NCBI GenBank assembly: GCA_944381165.1
Contig: CALWKC010000020.1
Coordinates: 1 to 52,100 of the forward strand
Direction of reading: 5' to 3'
DNA length: 52,100 nt
DNA from: an uncultured Lachnospira sp.
Lineage (GTDB): Bacteria; Bacillota; Clostridia; Lachnospirales; Lachnospiraceae
Shown here piece after piece: positions 1-8,699 of the stretch (the stretch's first letter is position 1; every line of letters begins with the position of its first letter). The notes under the pieces were generated by a model. The model ran no database searches, was not told the origin of the DNA, and worked only from the letters and a program-made list of their open reading frames with translations. The position numbers and the translations under genes are program-made.

Positions 1-52
1 ATGGAGCAAAAAGAAACCCCTAATTCCCCCATGAATGGGGGACAGGGGGTTG

Positions 53-74
53 AAGTGTCGAAGACACTTTTTTA
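53..74 (+). terminator. Hairpin plus T-run, putative terminator
   Basis: A perfect 7-bp stem (AAGTGTC / GACACTT) closes a GAA loop and runs straight into a T-run. It would end transcription from a gene left of the window. Confidence 0.55.
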
Positions 75-181
75 TTACATAATAAACACAAAGAAATTTC
101 CTAATGTAACAATAATGTTCTGCAAGAATGCAAATTAAAAATTTTCAGATTAAAAATGAGCTGCTGCGTCTATACTATACT

Positions 182-236
182 AAGAGGGTATCTTTCAAGT
201 CATTTTATGACTTTGAAGATGCCCTCTTTATATATT
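182..236 (+). terminator. Long hairpin, putative terminator
   Basis: The arms at about 182-202 and 207-228 pair over roughly 20 bp with one or two mismatches (AAGAGGG... / ...CCCTCTT) around a short T loop, followed by TTTATATATTTG. It may be a terminator or an intergenic palindrome like others in this window. Confidence 0.55.
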
Positions 237-304
237 TGTAACTTCAGCCCGCGCTCATTATAGTTGAAATGTTACATATATTTAAAAAGATTTAAAAAAA
301 ACTG

Positions 305-333
305 TTTCAATAAAAGTTTACGTATACTATAAT
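305..333 (+). promoter_or_regulatory. Putative sigma-A promoter for the L,D-transpeptidase
   Basis: TTTCAA at 305-310 and TATAAT at 328-333 are 17 bp apart. The -35 box is poor. It lies about 80 bp upstream of the first gene. Confidence 0.4.
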
Positions 334-414
334 ATAAAAGACTAAATTTAGATTTAAGACAAAATAGAGTAACTTTGATTAACGTACATATTTAATAAAG
401 GATAAGGATTGATT

Positions 415-1443
415 ATGAGCAGACGAGGAAATATTAATTATAAATATCTTAGAAGAAGGAAGAGCTGGTTTAGAAGAAATTTAAGAGCTCTTATTGCGTG
501 GGCGATTTTAATTATTGTAGTGGCTGCGGCAGTTGTTTTGGGAGCTATGAAGATTTTCAGCTTTGGTTTGTTTAAGAAAAACACTGAAAATGAAGGTATT
601 TCACAGGAGCCCGAAAGTCAGAAAAAAGAAGTGGTGTGGATTGAGGATAAAGAGCCTGAGAGCACTGAGGTTGTCTATACGCCGCCTGCGGACGTGGCAC
701 TTCCGTATTTTATAATGGTGAACAGAGCAGCTAATTGTGTGACTGTCTATGGAATAGACAGCAGCGGTGAGTATAGTATTCCTGTAAAGGCATTTGCTGC
801 TTCCTGCGGACGCGAGGGAAATGAAACTATAACAGGTGAAAATTATACAACGACGGACAAGTATGAGTGGCGTTTAATGGTTGATGGAACCTACGGACAC
901 TATGCGTTTAGAATTGACGGAGGATATCTTTTCCATTCTGTTCCTTATGTGGCCATAGATAATTCAACATTGGAGACAGCGGAATATAACAAGCTCGGCT
1001 CGTTTGCGTCGCTTGGCTGTGTTCGTATGTGTGTGCGGGATGTGAAATGGCTTTATGATAACTGTCCTTCAGGAACAAAGGTAACCATTTATGATGATGC
1101 CTCTAATCCTGGACCGCTGGGAAAGCCGGAGAGTATTAAAATTCCTGAGGGAAGTGAAAATGCTTCATGGGACCCTACAGACCCTAATCCTCATAATCCT
1201 TGGCTTAAATGTAAGGCGTCTATAACCGGTGCAGAAGATATAACCGTAAAGGTCGGGGAGAAGGTTAATCTTAAGGCTAATGTTCATGCTACGGATACTT
1301 GCGGAAATGACATTACTGACAAAATTATTACAATAGGGCGTTATACATTTGACCAGGAGGGCGAATACGATATTAAATATAAAGTTACTGATGCGATTGG
1401 AAGCGTTGCAGAGGTATCTGTAAAGCTCAAGGTGACACAGTAA
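415..1443 (+). CDS. L,D-transpeptidase (YkuD domain), membrane anchored
   Basis: A predicted cell-wall enzyme that would form or edit 3-3 peptidoglycan cross-links outside the membrane. The 342-residue protein has a basic N-terminus, one membrane helix at about residues 25-46, a low-complexity linker, a YkuD domain at about 100-225 and a C-terminal Ig-like domain at about 265-342. The catalytic region shows His174 and Cys202 in ASLGCVRM; the usual His before Gly-Cys (SHGC) is Leu here, a variant I recall from other clostridial YkuD proteins. The ATG at 415 is chosen because AAGGA (404-408) sits 6 nt upstream; TTG at 409 in frame is the alternative. The decarboxylase gene starts 3 nt downstream. 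Family assignment is firm, the exact linkage made is inferred. Confidence 0.85.
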   Translation: MSRRGNINYKYLRRRKSWFRRNLRALIAWAILIIVVAAAVVLGAMKIFSFGLFKKNTENEGISQEPESQKKEVVWIEDKEPESTEVVYTPPADVALPYFIMVNRAANCVTVYGIDSSGEYSIPVKAFAASCGREGNETITGENYTTTDKYEWRLMVDGTYGHYAFRIDGGYLFHSVPYVAIDNSTLETAEYNKLGSFASLGCVRMCVRDVKWLYDNCPSGTKVTIYDDASNPGPLGKPESIKIPEGSENASWDPTDPNPHNPWLKCKASITGAEDITVKVGEKVNLKANVHATDTCGNDITDKIITIGRYTFDQEGEYDIKYKVTDAIGSVAEVSVKLKVTQ

Positions 1444-1446
1444 ATT

Positions 1447-2898
1447 ATGAGAGATAAAGATTTATTGGACTTGCTGATGGATTTGTCAGAACGAGGTGAT
1501 GTCCCGCTTCATATGCCTGGTCACAAGCGCAATGAGGCTCTGTTTCAAATGGGCAATCCTTATGGGCTTGACATAACCGAGATTGACGGTTTTGATAATC
1601 TGCACAATGCCTGCGGAATAATTTCTGATGAATTTAGGAGAGCAGCAGCACTATTCGGAGCAGAGGAGACACTTTTTCTTGTCAACGGAAGCAGTTCAGG
1701 TAATATGGCTGCAATATGCGGTGCGACAAATAAGGGAGATAAGGTTATTGTTGCCAGAAATATCCACTGTTCTGTAAGCAATGCGATCTATTTAAATGAG
1801 CTAAATCCTGTTTATGTCTATCCCGATATTAATGACAGTATGTGTATATGCGGAGGAATTTCTGCGGAAGCCGTCGAAAAGGCATTTTCCGAAAATCCTG
1901 ACGCTAAGGCGGTGATTGTGACCTCTCCTACTTATGAGGGAATTGTAAGCGACATCGGGGGGATTGCAGAGATTACACACAGATATGGCGGAGTACTTAT
2001 TGTAGATGAAGCTCACGGCGCACATTTTAATTTCAGCGACGCTTTTCCGGACAGTGCAGTTAAGTATGGTGCTGATGCTGTAATTCAGAGTATTCACAAA
2101 ACACTTCCGGCTTTTACGCAGACGGCGCTTCTGCATTTAAACGGAGATAAAATTGACAGACAGAGAGTTAAGATGTACTGGAATATGTTCCAGTCAACAA
2201 GTCCGTCTTACATATTAATGGCGGGTATTTCACGATGTCTTACAATTCTTGAGAGAGACGGAGCCGTATTATTTGACGGATATGTAAAAATTCTCTCAGA
2301 GCTTAGAAAAAAGCTTTCAAGATTAAATTATATCAGACTAATTGAAACGGATGATATTTCAAAAATTGTTCTTCTGGTGTCTGACGGAAAAAGGCTTTAC
2401 GATGAGCTGCGTAAAAAATATGGAATACAGCTTGAGATGGTTTCACAGAATTACGTGATTGCTATGACGAGTGTAGGCGATAAACAGGAATATTATGACA
2501 GATTTTATAAAGCGCTGAGGCAGCTTGACGGACCCGATATGAAATATGAAGCTGAAGTGTACAATAAAATGCCCCATGCCCGTGTGTATGTAAATTCTTA
2601 CAGAGCGCTTAATTCAGAAAAAGAGACTGTAAGAGTAGGGGACAGCGCAGGAAGAATCGCAGGGGCAGGAATTTGTTTTTATCCGCCGGGAATTAATCTG
2701 GTCAATCCGGGAGAGGTCATAACGGAGGAGATAATTGATATTATTACAGACGGATTAAGGCAGGGGCTTGAAGTAATAGGCGTTGAGACAAGCGGTACGG
2801 CAGCCGATGAAAATCAGCGCTTTGAAGATAAATGCAGTAATTTGTCAGTTGACGCAGATTATAATTACAGCGAGGTAAAGATTGTATGCCTGAAATAG
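1447..2898 (+). CDS. Orn/Lys/Arg decarboxylase family PLP enzyme
   Basis: A fold-type I pyridoxal-phosphate enzyme related to YaaO/SpeA-type lysine, ornithine or arginine decarboxylases; the substrate cannot be read from sequence. The 483-residue protein has VNGSSSGNMAAI (PLP phosphate region), VDEAHGAHF with the ring-contacting Asp, and SIHKTLPAFTQ in which Lys218 is the predicted Schiff-base lysine. The C-terminal part carries the usual small domain (PPGINLVNPGE). In Bacillus a homologue (yaaO) opens the same block, so the position is conserved. AAGGTGA (1429-1435) serves the ATG. The gene overlaps the next one by 13 bp, which suggests translational coupling. Confidence 0.87.
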   Translation: MRDKDLLDLLMDLSERGDVPLHMPGHKRNEALFQMGNPYGLDITEIDGFDNLHNACGIISDEFRRAAALFGAEETLFLVNGSSSGNMAAICGATNKGDKVIVARNIHCSVSNAIYLNELNPVYVYPDINDSMCICGGISAEAVEKAFSENPDAKAVIVTSPTYEGIVSDIGGIAEITHRYGGVLIVDEAHGAHFNFSDAFPDSAVKYGADAVIQSIHKTLPAFTQTALLHLNGDKIDRQRVKMYWNMFQSTSPSYILMAGISRCLTILERDGAVLFDGYVKILSELRKKLSRLNYIRLIETDDISKIVLLVSDGKRLYDELRKKYGIQLEMVSQNYVIAMTSVGDKQEYYDRFYKALRQLDGPDMKYEAEVYNKMPHARVYVNSYRALNSEKETVRVGDSAGRIAGAGICFYPPGINLVNPGEVITEEIIDIITDGLRQGLEVIGVETSGTAADENQRFEDKCSNLSVDADYNYSEVKIVCLK

Positions 2899-3485
2899 TA
2901 TTTATTATGGGAAAGAGTGCCAGCGGAAAGGATAATATTTATCAAAGGCTGGCTGATGACAGAGAGCTTGGACTGAAAAAGATTATAATGTATACAACCA
3001 GACCTATGAGAGCGGGGGAGACTCAGGGCGTCGAGTATTATTTTGTCGATGAAGACAGAGCGCAGCAGATGCAGAAGTCGGGAAAAATTATAGAAATGCG
3101 CTGCTATAATACAGTGTACGGAGCATGGAAATATTTTACCGCTGATGACGGACAGATTGATTTGAATTCAGGAGAAAGATACATTGTAATAGGAACGCTT
3201 GAAGCATATGATAAGTTTTGCGGATATTACGGAAAGGAGCATATTCTGCCGATATATATAGAGGTGGATGACGGAATAAGACTCCAGAGAGCCATTAAGC
3301 GCGAAATGCAGCAGGATACGCCGAAATATGAGGAGATGTGCAGAAGGTTTCTTGCGGATGCCAAGGATTTTTCCGAGGAAAATATTAACAGAATGGGCAT
3401 TGTTAAGAGGTACTCAAACAACGGCGGGCTTGATGAGTGTGTTGGTGAAATAAGGAAGACGCTAAAAGAGTTGGTTTATAGATAA
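2886..3485 (+). CDS. Guanylate kinase-like P-loop kinase
   Basis: Predicted nucleoside-monophosphate kinase of the guanylate kinase family (GMP + ATP to GDP + ADP). The 199-residue protein starts with the P-loop GKSASGKD (residues 9-16) and continues with YTTRPMRAGETQGVEYYFVD, the GMP-binding signature of guanylate kinases. Later sequence (YIEVDDGIRLQRAIKRE) fits the lid and core. Its position between the decarboxylase and yaaR is where Bacillus carries tmk (thymidylate kinase), but the motifs are guanylate kinase, not Tmk. Many clostridia have a separate canonical gmk, so this may be a second paralogue with a different role. It overlaps the decarboxylase gene by 13 bp and lies 14 bp upstream of yaaR. 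Confidence 0.83.
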   Translation: MPEIVFIMGKSASGKDNIYQRLADDRELGLKKIIMYTTRPMRAGETQGVEYYFVDEDRAQQMQKSGKIIEMRCYNTVYGAWKYFTADDGQIDLNSGERYIVIGTLEAYDKFCGYYGKEHILPIYIEVDDGIRLQRAIKREMQQDTPKYEEMCRRFLADAKDFSEENINRMGIVKRYSNNGGLDECVGEIRKTLKELVYR

Positions 3486-3499
3486 GGATGTGATATAAT

Positions 3500-3940
3500 A
3501 TGGACATTAAAGTAAATGATGTTGCGATGGCGCAGCAGATAGAGACAAAGCAAAGTGAGAAAACAGGGGACGACAGTTTCAAGTTTACTTTAATAAGCAA
3601 TATTGAGGAGAAAGACCTTCAGGAAAGACTTAGAACGATGATGTCGGATATTACGGAGCAGGGCAACCGTATTTCCAAGCATATGGATATAAAAGACATG
3701 AAGCGTTATCGTGAGCTGGTTAAGGGATTTATGAATGAAATAACATCCAGGTCTCATCAGTTTTCGAGGGAGAACTTTCTTGACAGGCGCGGACGCCACA
3801 GAGTTTACGGTATCATTAAGCTGGTAGACCGCAATCTTGACGACCTTGCAGCGGAGCTTATGAAAGAAGAGAAAGACCACCTTGCTATTGTAGCAAAGAT
3901 TGACGATATAAGGGGATTGCTGCTTGATATTTCCACGTAA
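3500..3940 (+). CDS. YaaR family protein (DUF327)
   Basis: A conserved small cytoplasmic protein (146 residues) of unknown function, DUF327/YaaR. The family is recognised from the charged helical body with [14 protein letters not shown], the [20 protein letters not shown] segment and the context just before holB and ricT. No catalytic residues or membrane segments are visible; most of it should be alpha-helical. AAGGATGTGA sits about 8 nt before the ATG. Its permanent linkage to holB and ricT across Bacillota is established knowledge; its job is not. Confidence 0.85.
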   Translation: MDIKVNDVAMAQQIETKQSEKTGDDSFKFTLISNIEEKDLQERLRTMMSDITEQGNRISKHMDIKDMKRYRELVKGFMNEITSRSHQFSRENFLDRRGRHRVYGIIKLVDRNLDDLAAELMKEEKDHLAIVAKIDDIRGLLLDIST

Positions 3941-4000
3941 ATGCGGCATAGGTAAGGCGCTTGGGGCAGCATATTTTCCATTTACTGAAAAGGAGCAAGT

Positions 4001-4996
4001 ATGAAAAGTTTTGCAGAAATTTACGGACATGAAAAAATTAAAGAACACTTGCAGAAAAGTATAGAGCTTGACAAGGTTTCGCACGCGTATATTTTTAACG
4101 GCGGACTTGGAGCGGGAAAAAAGACAGCAGCGGCATTGTTTGCAAAGACGCTTCAGTGCGAGAAGCATGGTGATGAGCCATGTAATGAGTGCCATTCGTG
4201 TATACAGGCAGACAGCGGCAATCAGCCTGATATTATCTGGATCAGGCATGAGAAGCCGTCAAGCATAGGCGTGGATGATATTCGCCAGCAGTTAATCGGA
4301 GACATGCAGATTAAGCCTTACAGCAGCAGATATAAGATTTATATTATCGATGAGGCGGAAAAGCTGACAGTTCAGGCGCAGAATGCGCTGTTAAAGACTA
4401 TCGAGGAGCCTCCTTCATACGGGATTGTGATACTGCTCACAACAAACGCAGATATATTTTTGCAGACAATTATTTCGCGGTGTGTCAGGCTGGATTTTAA
4501 GCCTGTATCCGATGAGCTTGTCGGAAAATATTTAAAAGACAACTACAATGTGACTGATTATGAGATACGTTTTGCAACGGCTTTTGCACACGGAAATATC
4601 GGGCGCGCCGTTACCATAGTGACCTCCCGGGATTTTGCGGGTCTTAAGGAAGCTGTTATGCATGTGCTTCGATATGCTGCGGATATGAGCGTATCGGAGA
4701 TTATGGCAGAGGTAAAGAATATTGCCAATTATAAGCTTACCATTGACGATTATCTCGATTTAATGGCGATGTGGTACAGGGATGTTTTGGTGTTTAAGAG
4801 CACGAATGATGTAAATCCTCTTATATTTAAGGAGGAATTTTCTCTTATAAAGAGTCAGGCGTCAGCGTTTTCATATGAGGGGCTTCAGGATATTTTAAAT
4901 TCGATTGACAAGGTTAAGATACGACTGAAAGCAAATGTTAATTTCGACCTGGCTATCGAGCTCTTGATTATGGCTATTAAGCAGGCGATGATGTAA
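4001..4996 (+). CDS. holB: DNA polymerase III delta-prime subunit
   Basis: Clamp-loader subunit that helps load the beta sliding clamp during replication. The 331-residue AAA+ protein has a P-loop (GGLGAGKKTAA, about 33-43), a four-cysteine zinc module (C..H...C..C..C between about 50 and 67), Walker B IIDEAEKLT, and sensor 1 followed by the SRC arginine-finger motif (TIISRCVRLDF). The C-terminal collar domain is present, so length is normal. The gene lies between yaaR and ricT in the conserved block. An AAGGAGCAAGT ribosome site precedes the ATG. Confidence 0.93.
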   Translation: MKSFAEIYGHEKIKEHLQKSIELDKVSHAYIFNGGLGAGKKTAAALFAKTLQCEKHGDEPCNECHSCIQADSGNQPDIIWIRHEKPSSIGVDDIRQQLIGDMQIKPYSSRYKIYIIDEAEKLTVQAQNALLKTIEEPPSYGIVILLTTNADIFLQTIISRCVRLDFKPVSDELVGKYLKDNYNVTDYEIRFATAFAHGNIGRAVTIVTSRDFAGLKEAVMHVLRYAADMSVSEIMAEVKNIANYKLTIDDYLDLMAMWYRDVLVFKSTNDVNPLIFKEEFSLIKSQASAFSYEGLQDILNSIDKVKIRLKANVNFDLAIELLIMAIKQAMM

Positions 4997-5020
4997 TTTA
5001 ACAGAAATGGAGATTTATAG

Positions 5021-5935
5021 ATGACAAAGGTAATTGGCGTGCGCTTCAGGCAGGCAGGTAAAATATACTTTTTTGCACCGGGAAAATATACCGATATTTC
5101 AGCCGGGGACCATGTTATTGTGGAGACTGCCAGGGGAGTTGAGTACGGTAATGTTGTTTTGGGTATACGAGAGGTTGAGTATGAGAAGGTTATACAGCCG
5201 CTCAAGGCGGTCATTCGCGTAGCGACGCCAGAGGATGATGCAAGAGAGAAAAAAAACAGAGAAAAAGAAAAGGATGCCTTTAATATCTGTCTGGAAAAGA
5301 TTGCAAAGCACAAGCTGGAAATGAAGCTTATAAAGGTAGAGTATACATTTGACAACAATAAAATTTTATTTTATTTTACAGCAGACGGAAGAATTGATTT
5401 CAGAGAGCTTGTGAAGGATCTGGCGTCAGTGTTTAAGACAAGGATTGAGCTGAGACAGATTGGCGTCAGAGATGAGGCGAAAATCCGCGGAGGAATCGGC
5501 TCATGCGGCAGACCTCTCTGCTGTGCAACTTATATGCCCGAATTTATTCCGGTATCAATTAAAATGGCTAAGGAGCAAAATCTTTCGCTTAATCCGACTA
5601 AGATTTCGGGTGTGTGCGGACGGCTTATGTGCTGTCTCAAAAATGAGCAGGAGACATATGAGGAGCTGAACAGCAAACTTCCGGCGGTTGGAGATTTTGT
5701 CACAACCTCTGATAAGTTAAAGGGAGAGGTTTCAAGCGTTAATGTTCTGCGTCAGCGTGTAAAGGTTATTGTGACTCTCGACAATGACGAAAAGGACATC
5801 AGGGAGTATCCTGTGTCAGAGCTTAGGTTTAAGTCAAGACACAGAAATGATAAAGTTCAGATTAACGATAAAGAACTTAAGGAGCTTGAAGAGTTAGAGA
5901 GAAAGGAAGGGCAGTCACATATTACAGATGACTGA
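5021..5935 (+). CDS. ricT: PSP1-domain protein RicT (YaaT)
   Basis: Homologue of Bacillus RicT/YaaT, part of the Ric (Y) complex that carries Fe-S clusters and affects RNase Y-dependent RNA processing, sporulation and competence. The 304-residue protein has the PSP1 core and the hallmark cysteine cluster: GSCGRPLCCATY followed by SGVCGRLMCCL (about residues 160-210). The C-terminus is highly charged. It follows holB by 24 bp and overlaps trmN6 by 8 bp (ATGACTGA), so the two are probably translationally coupled. The RicA/RicF partners are not in this window. The yabA gene that follows ricT in Bacillus is absent here. Confidence 0.9.
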   Translation: MTKVIGVRFRQAGKIYFFAPGKYTDISAGDHVIVETARGVEYGNVVLGIREVEYEKVIQPLKAVIRVATPEDDAREKKNREKEKDAFNICLEKIAKHKLEMKLIKVEYTFDNNKILFYFTADGRIDFRELVKDLASVFKTRIELRQIGVRDEAKIRGGIGSCGRPLCCATYMPEFIPVSIKMAKEQNLSLNPTKISGVCGRLMCCLKNEQETYEELNSKLPAVGDFVTTSDKLKGEVSSVNVLRQRVKVIVTLDNDEKDIREYPVSELRFKSRHRNDKVQINDKELKELEELERKEGQSHITDD

Positions 5936-6683
5936 TTATGCAATGCAGTTAAATGAACGAATTGATGACCTGCAGTGCAAGGGATATAGATTGATTCAGA
6001 ATACGGCGTGTTTTTGCTTCGGCATGGACGCCGTGTTGTTATCTTCATTTGCAAAGGCGGAAAAGGGGCAGCAGGTGCTTGATTTGGGAACGGGAAACGG
6101 TGTAATTCCGATTCTGATGCACGCAAAAAATCCGGGGGCACATTTTACCGGTCTTGAAATTCAGGATACGAGTTATTCGCTTGCCGTGAGAAACGTAGAG
6201 CTCAACGGGCTCGGCGAAGAAATTGAAATGGTGCATGGAGACATTAAAGAGGCAAAACCGTTGTTTTGCGGCAAGCTGTTTGATGTGGTTACAAGCAATC
6301 CTCCGTATATGACTGAGAAGCACGGAATTGTCAATCCCGGCAGCGCTAAGGCGATTGCAAGGCATGAGCTTGCCTGCACGCTTGATGATGTAATAGGAGC
6401 TGCGGCAGACTGTTTAAAGGTGAGAGGCCGTTTTTATATGGTGCATCGTCCGAAGCGGCTTGTCGAGATTTTTTCTGTTATGGGAAAACACGGTCTTGAG
6501 CCGAAGAGAATGAGAATGATTCATCCGTATTCGGACAAGCCTTCAAATATGGTGCTTATAGAAGCAGTTAAAGGAGGAAGAACGCAGCTTGACACAGAGC
6601 CTCCGCTTATTGTATATAACCGCGACGGAAGTTATACCGATGAGCTGTTAAAAATGTATAATGGAGACCAGTATGAAAAATAA
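5928..6683 (+). CDS. trmN6: tRNA1(Val) (adenine(37)-N6)-methyltransferase
   Basis: Predicted SAM-dependent N6-adenine methyltransferase acting on tRNA next to the anticodon (YabB/TrmN6 family). The 251-residue protein shows VLDLGTGNGVIPILM (SAM site, about residues 46-60), an acidic loop at about 75-80, and the catalytic NPPYM motif (about 125). Its start overlaps ricT by 8 bp. The 3' end is unusual: the last 24 bases plus one make a 25-bp sequence that is repeated 143 bp downstream at the start of rsmI, so the stop codon appears to have once overlapped the rsmI start. Family assignment is confident; the exact tRNA target is inferred. Confidence 0.87.
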   Translation: MTDYAMQLNERIDDLQCKGYRLIQNTACFCFGMDAVLLSSFAKAEKGQQVLDLGTGNGVIPILMHAKNPGAHFTGLEIQDTSYSLAVRNVELNGLGEEIEMVHGDIKEAKPLFCGKLFDVVTSNPPYMTEKHGIVNPGSAKAIARHELACTLDDVIGAAADCLKVRGRFYMVHRPKRLVEIFSVMGKHGLEPKRMRMIHPYSDKPSNMVLIEAVKGGRTQLDTEPPLIVYNRDGSYTDELLKMYNGDQYEK

Positions 6684-6827
6684 GCCTGATAGCTTATTTT
6701 TCATACATCTGTTTGTGCCGGAGCGTCACAAACAGCACTTATCGCAGAAGAAAAATCGCCTCCGCGAATTTTTCTTCGCGTTCCTTCGCGAAAACGCTCA
6801 GGAATGGAGACCAGTATGAAAAATAAG
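6660..6827. repeat. 25-bp direct repeat flanking a 118-bp hairpin-rich insert
   Basis: The sequence beginning AATGGAGACCAGTATG occurs identically at 6660-6684 (end of trmN6) and 6803-6827 (start of rsmI). The 118 bp between hold three inverted repeats: 6671-6685 against 6692-6706 (15 bp perfect), CTGTTTGTG against CACAAACAG (9 bp), and GAAGAAAAAT against ATTTTTCTTC (10 bp), plus TTCGCG/CGCGAA words. It looks like an inserted miniature element with a long target duplication, or a duplication that then acquired hairpins. Confidence 0.8.
6673..6819 (+). other. 48-codon open frame from the ghost rsmI start
   Basis: The first repeat copy retains the ancestral rsmI ribosome site (GGAGA) and ATG at 6673. 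Reading from it stays open through the whole insert for 48 codons and stops at TGA 6817-6819, overlapping the functional rsmI ATG at 6816 (ATGA). It begins MKNKPDSLFF and has no recognisable domain. It could couple translation from trmN6 to rsmI; it could also be chance. Confidence 0.35.
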
Positions 6828-7709
6828 AATCACAGCGCAGAAGACGTCAGCAGCACAAGAAAATGTCCGGGTACGCTTTATCTGTGCGCTACACCGATTG
6901 GAAATCTGGAAGATATAACATTTCGCGTGTTGAGGACGCTTAAGGAAGTGGATTTGATTGCGGCTGAGGATACAAGAAACAGCATGAAGCTGTGCAGTCA
7001 TTTTGATATAAGAACGCCGCTGACAAGCTATCATGAGTTTAACAAATATGACAAGGCAAGGGTTTTGGTGGAAAAACTGCTTGCGGGGGCGAATATTGCT
7101 GTTATAACAGACGCGGGAACACCCGGCATTTCCGATCCGGGGGAAGAGCTTGTAAGACAGTGCCATGAGGCAGGAATTACCGTAACATCTCTTCCGGGAG
7201 CGGCGGCGTGCATCACGGCTCTTACTATGTCCGGTCTGCCAACAAGAAGATTTGCGTTTGAGGCTTTTCTGCCGGCGGACAGGCAGGAGCGAAGAGCGGT
7301 GCTTGAGGCTCTTAAAAATGAGACGAGAACTATGATTGTGTACGAGGCGCCTCATCGTCTGAAAAAAACGCTCGCGGAGCTTATGGATATTTTCGGAGCT
7401 GACAGAAAGCTTTCGGTGTGCAAGGAGCTCACCAAAAAGCATGAGAATGTTTTTCTGACAACCTTTTCTGAGGCGACGGAATATTATGAACAAAATGAGC
7501 CTCGCGGAGAGTATGTTCTGGTTATTGAGGGAAAGTCAATGTCCGAGATAAAAAAGGAGCAGCAGGCAAGGTGGGAGGATATGAGTATCTCAGAGCATGT
7601 CGATATGTATATTTCCCAGGGTATGGATAAGAAAGAGGCAATGAAAGCGGCAGCTAAGGACAGAGGTATCCCGAAGAGGGACGTTTACAACGAGTATATT
7701 AAAATATAA
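6816..7709 (+). CDS. rsmI: 16S rRNA (cytidine(1402)-2'-O)-methyltransferase
   Basis: Methylates the ribose of C1402 in the 30S P-site. The 297-residue protein has the tetrapyrrole-methylase fold signatures: [15 protein letters not shown] near the N-terminus, [22 protein letters not shown] (SAM loop) and SLPGAAA. Length is normal and a short C-terminal helical extension follows. The ATG at 6816 is chosen because GGAG (6806-6809) lies 6 nt upstream; the in-frame ATG at 6804 has no usable site. The upstream 25-bp repeat separates it from trmN6, with which it seems to have overlapped ancestrally. Confidence 0.92.
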   Translation: MKNKNHSAEDVSSTRKCPGTLYLCATPIGNLEDITFRVLRTLKEVDLIAAEDTRNSMKLCSHFDIRTPLTSYHEFNKYDKARVLVEKLLAGANIAVITDAGTPGISDPGEELVRQCHEAGITVTSLPGAAACITALTMSGLPTRRFAFEAFLPADRQERRAVLEALKNETRTMIVYEAPHRLKKTLAELMDIFGADRKLSVCKELTKKHENVFLTTFSEATEYYEQNEPRGEYVLVIEGKSMSEIKKEQQARWEDMSISEHVDMYISQGMDKKEAMKAAAKDRGIPKRDVYNEYIKI

Positions 7710-7788
7710 AAGCGTAAAAGCCCGGCTTGTAATAAGAAGTACTAGGCAGAGTCAGGAAAAGGGCTTATTAGCGGAAACGGAGAGCAAT

Positions 7789-8628
7789 TTGGAAAATAAG
7801 TTTAAAATAGGCTGTCATCTTTCATCATCTAAGGGCTTCTTGAATATGGGAAAGGAAATAATTTCACTGGGTGGAAATACATTTCAGTTCTTCACGAGAA
7901 ATCCGAGAGGCGGTGCGGCTAAGGCGATCGATGAGGAGGATGTACAGAGATTTAAAGAGTTTGCAGGAGAAAACGGTATTGATGTCATTCTGGCTCATGC
8001 TCCGTATACCCTGAACGCCTGCTCCGCAGATGAGGAGACAAGAAATTTTGCGAGGCAGACATTTAAGGATGATTTAAAGAGAATGGAGTATATTCCGGGG
8101 AACATGTATAATTTTCATCCCGGAAGTCATGTAAAGCAGGGCGTGGAAATCGGCATTGACTATATCGCCGAAATGCTGAATGACGCGCTTGAAGCATCAC
8201 AGACAACAACGGTACTTCTTGAGACAATGGCGGGCAAAGGCTCTGAAATAGGAAGAAGCTTTGAGGAGCTGCAGAAAATTATCGAGAAGGTGGAGCTTGA
8301 CTCGCATCTTGGCGTATGCCTTGATACATGCCATGTGTACGATGCCGGATATGATATTGCAGGTAATCTGGACAGCGTGCTTTCTGAGTTTGACAGCGTG
8401 ATAGGACTAGACAGACTGAAAGCTGTTCACATAAATGATTCTAAAAATCCGTTTGCAAGCCACAAGGACAGACATGAGAAAATAGGAGAGGGCTCAATAG
8501 GAACGGAGGCATTTTCCGCGATAATCAATCATGAGGCTCTGAAAAATCTGCCGTTTTATCTCGAGACGCCAAATGACGCGCCGGGCTATGCAAGAGAGAT
8601 AGCGATGTTAAAATCTTTGAGAAGATAA
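7789..8628 (+). CDS. nfo: Deoxyribonuclease IV (apurinic/apyrimidinic endonuclease)
   Basis: Zinc-dependent TIM-barrel AP endonuclease of base-excision repair. The 279-residue protein carries the family motifs in order: [42 protein letters not shown] and [22 protein letters not shown] shortened here to its ends (metal-binding His, Glu and Asp). Length matches E. coli Nfo. Translation starts at TTG 7789; GGAGA (7779-7783) is 5 nt upstream and the next in-frame ATG would remove the first barrel strand. The gap from rsmI is 79 bp with no obvious terminator. Confidence 0.94.
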   Translation: MENKFKIGCHLSSSKGFLNMGKEIISLGGNTFQFFTRNPRGGAAKAIDEEDVQRFKEFAGENGIDVILAHAPYTLNACSADEETRNFARQTFKDDLKRMEYIPGNMYNFHPGSHVKQGVEIGIDYIAEMLNDALEASQTTTVLLETMAGKGSEIGRSFEELQKIIEKVELDSHLGVCLDTCHVYDAGYDIAGNLDSVLSEFDSVIGLDRLKAVHINDSKNPFASHKDRHEKIGEGSIGTEAFSAIINHEALKNLPFYLETPNDAPGYAREIAMLKSLRR

Positions 8629-8699
8629 ATCAGTATTTAGAATTTGGGCATACTTTTCATATGTTGGAGGACGGCTTTGCCCGATACACGGAGGACAAA

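Larger units (their letters stand above)
1..414. other. Gene-free leading stretch with hairpins
   Basis: No convincing gene is present. The stretch holds a G/C palindrome (14-51, C-run against G-run), a small terminator-like hairpin (53-74), a long hairpin (182-236) and a candidate promoter (305-333) for the L,D-transpeptidase gene. A 45-codon frame opens at base 1 but runs through the hairpins and has no visible ribosome site, so it is not called. Confidence 0.6.

Noticed and set aside
1-138. 45-codon frame starting at base 1
   Set aside because: It runs through two hairpins including a terminator, has no ribosome site in view and no recognisable sequence.
3590-4249. 219-codon minus-strand frame opposite yaaR and holB
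   Set aside because: It lies antisense to two firmly identified genes, has no motif and no ribosome site; it is a shadow of their codon use.
6798-7493. 231-codon minus-strand frame opposite rsmI
   Set aside because: Fully antisense to rsmI, with low-complexity translation and no ribosome site.
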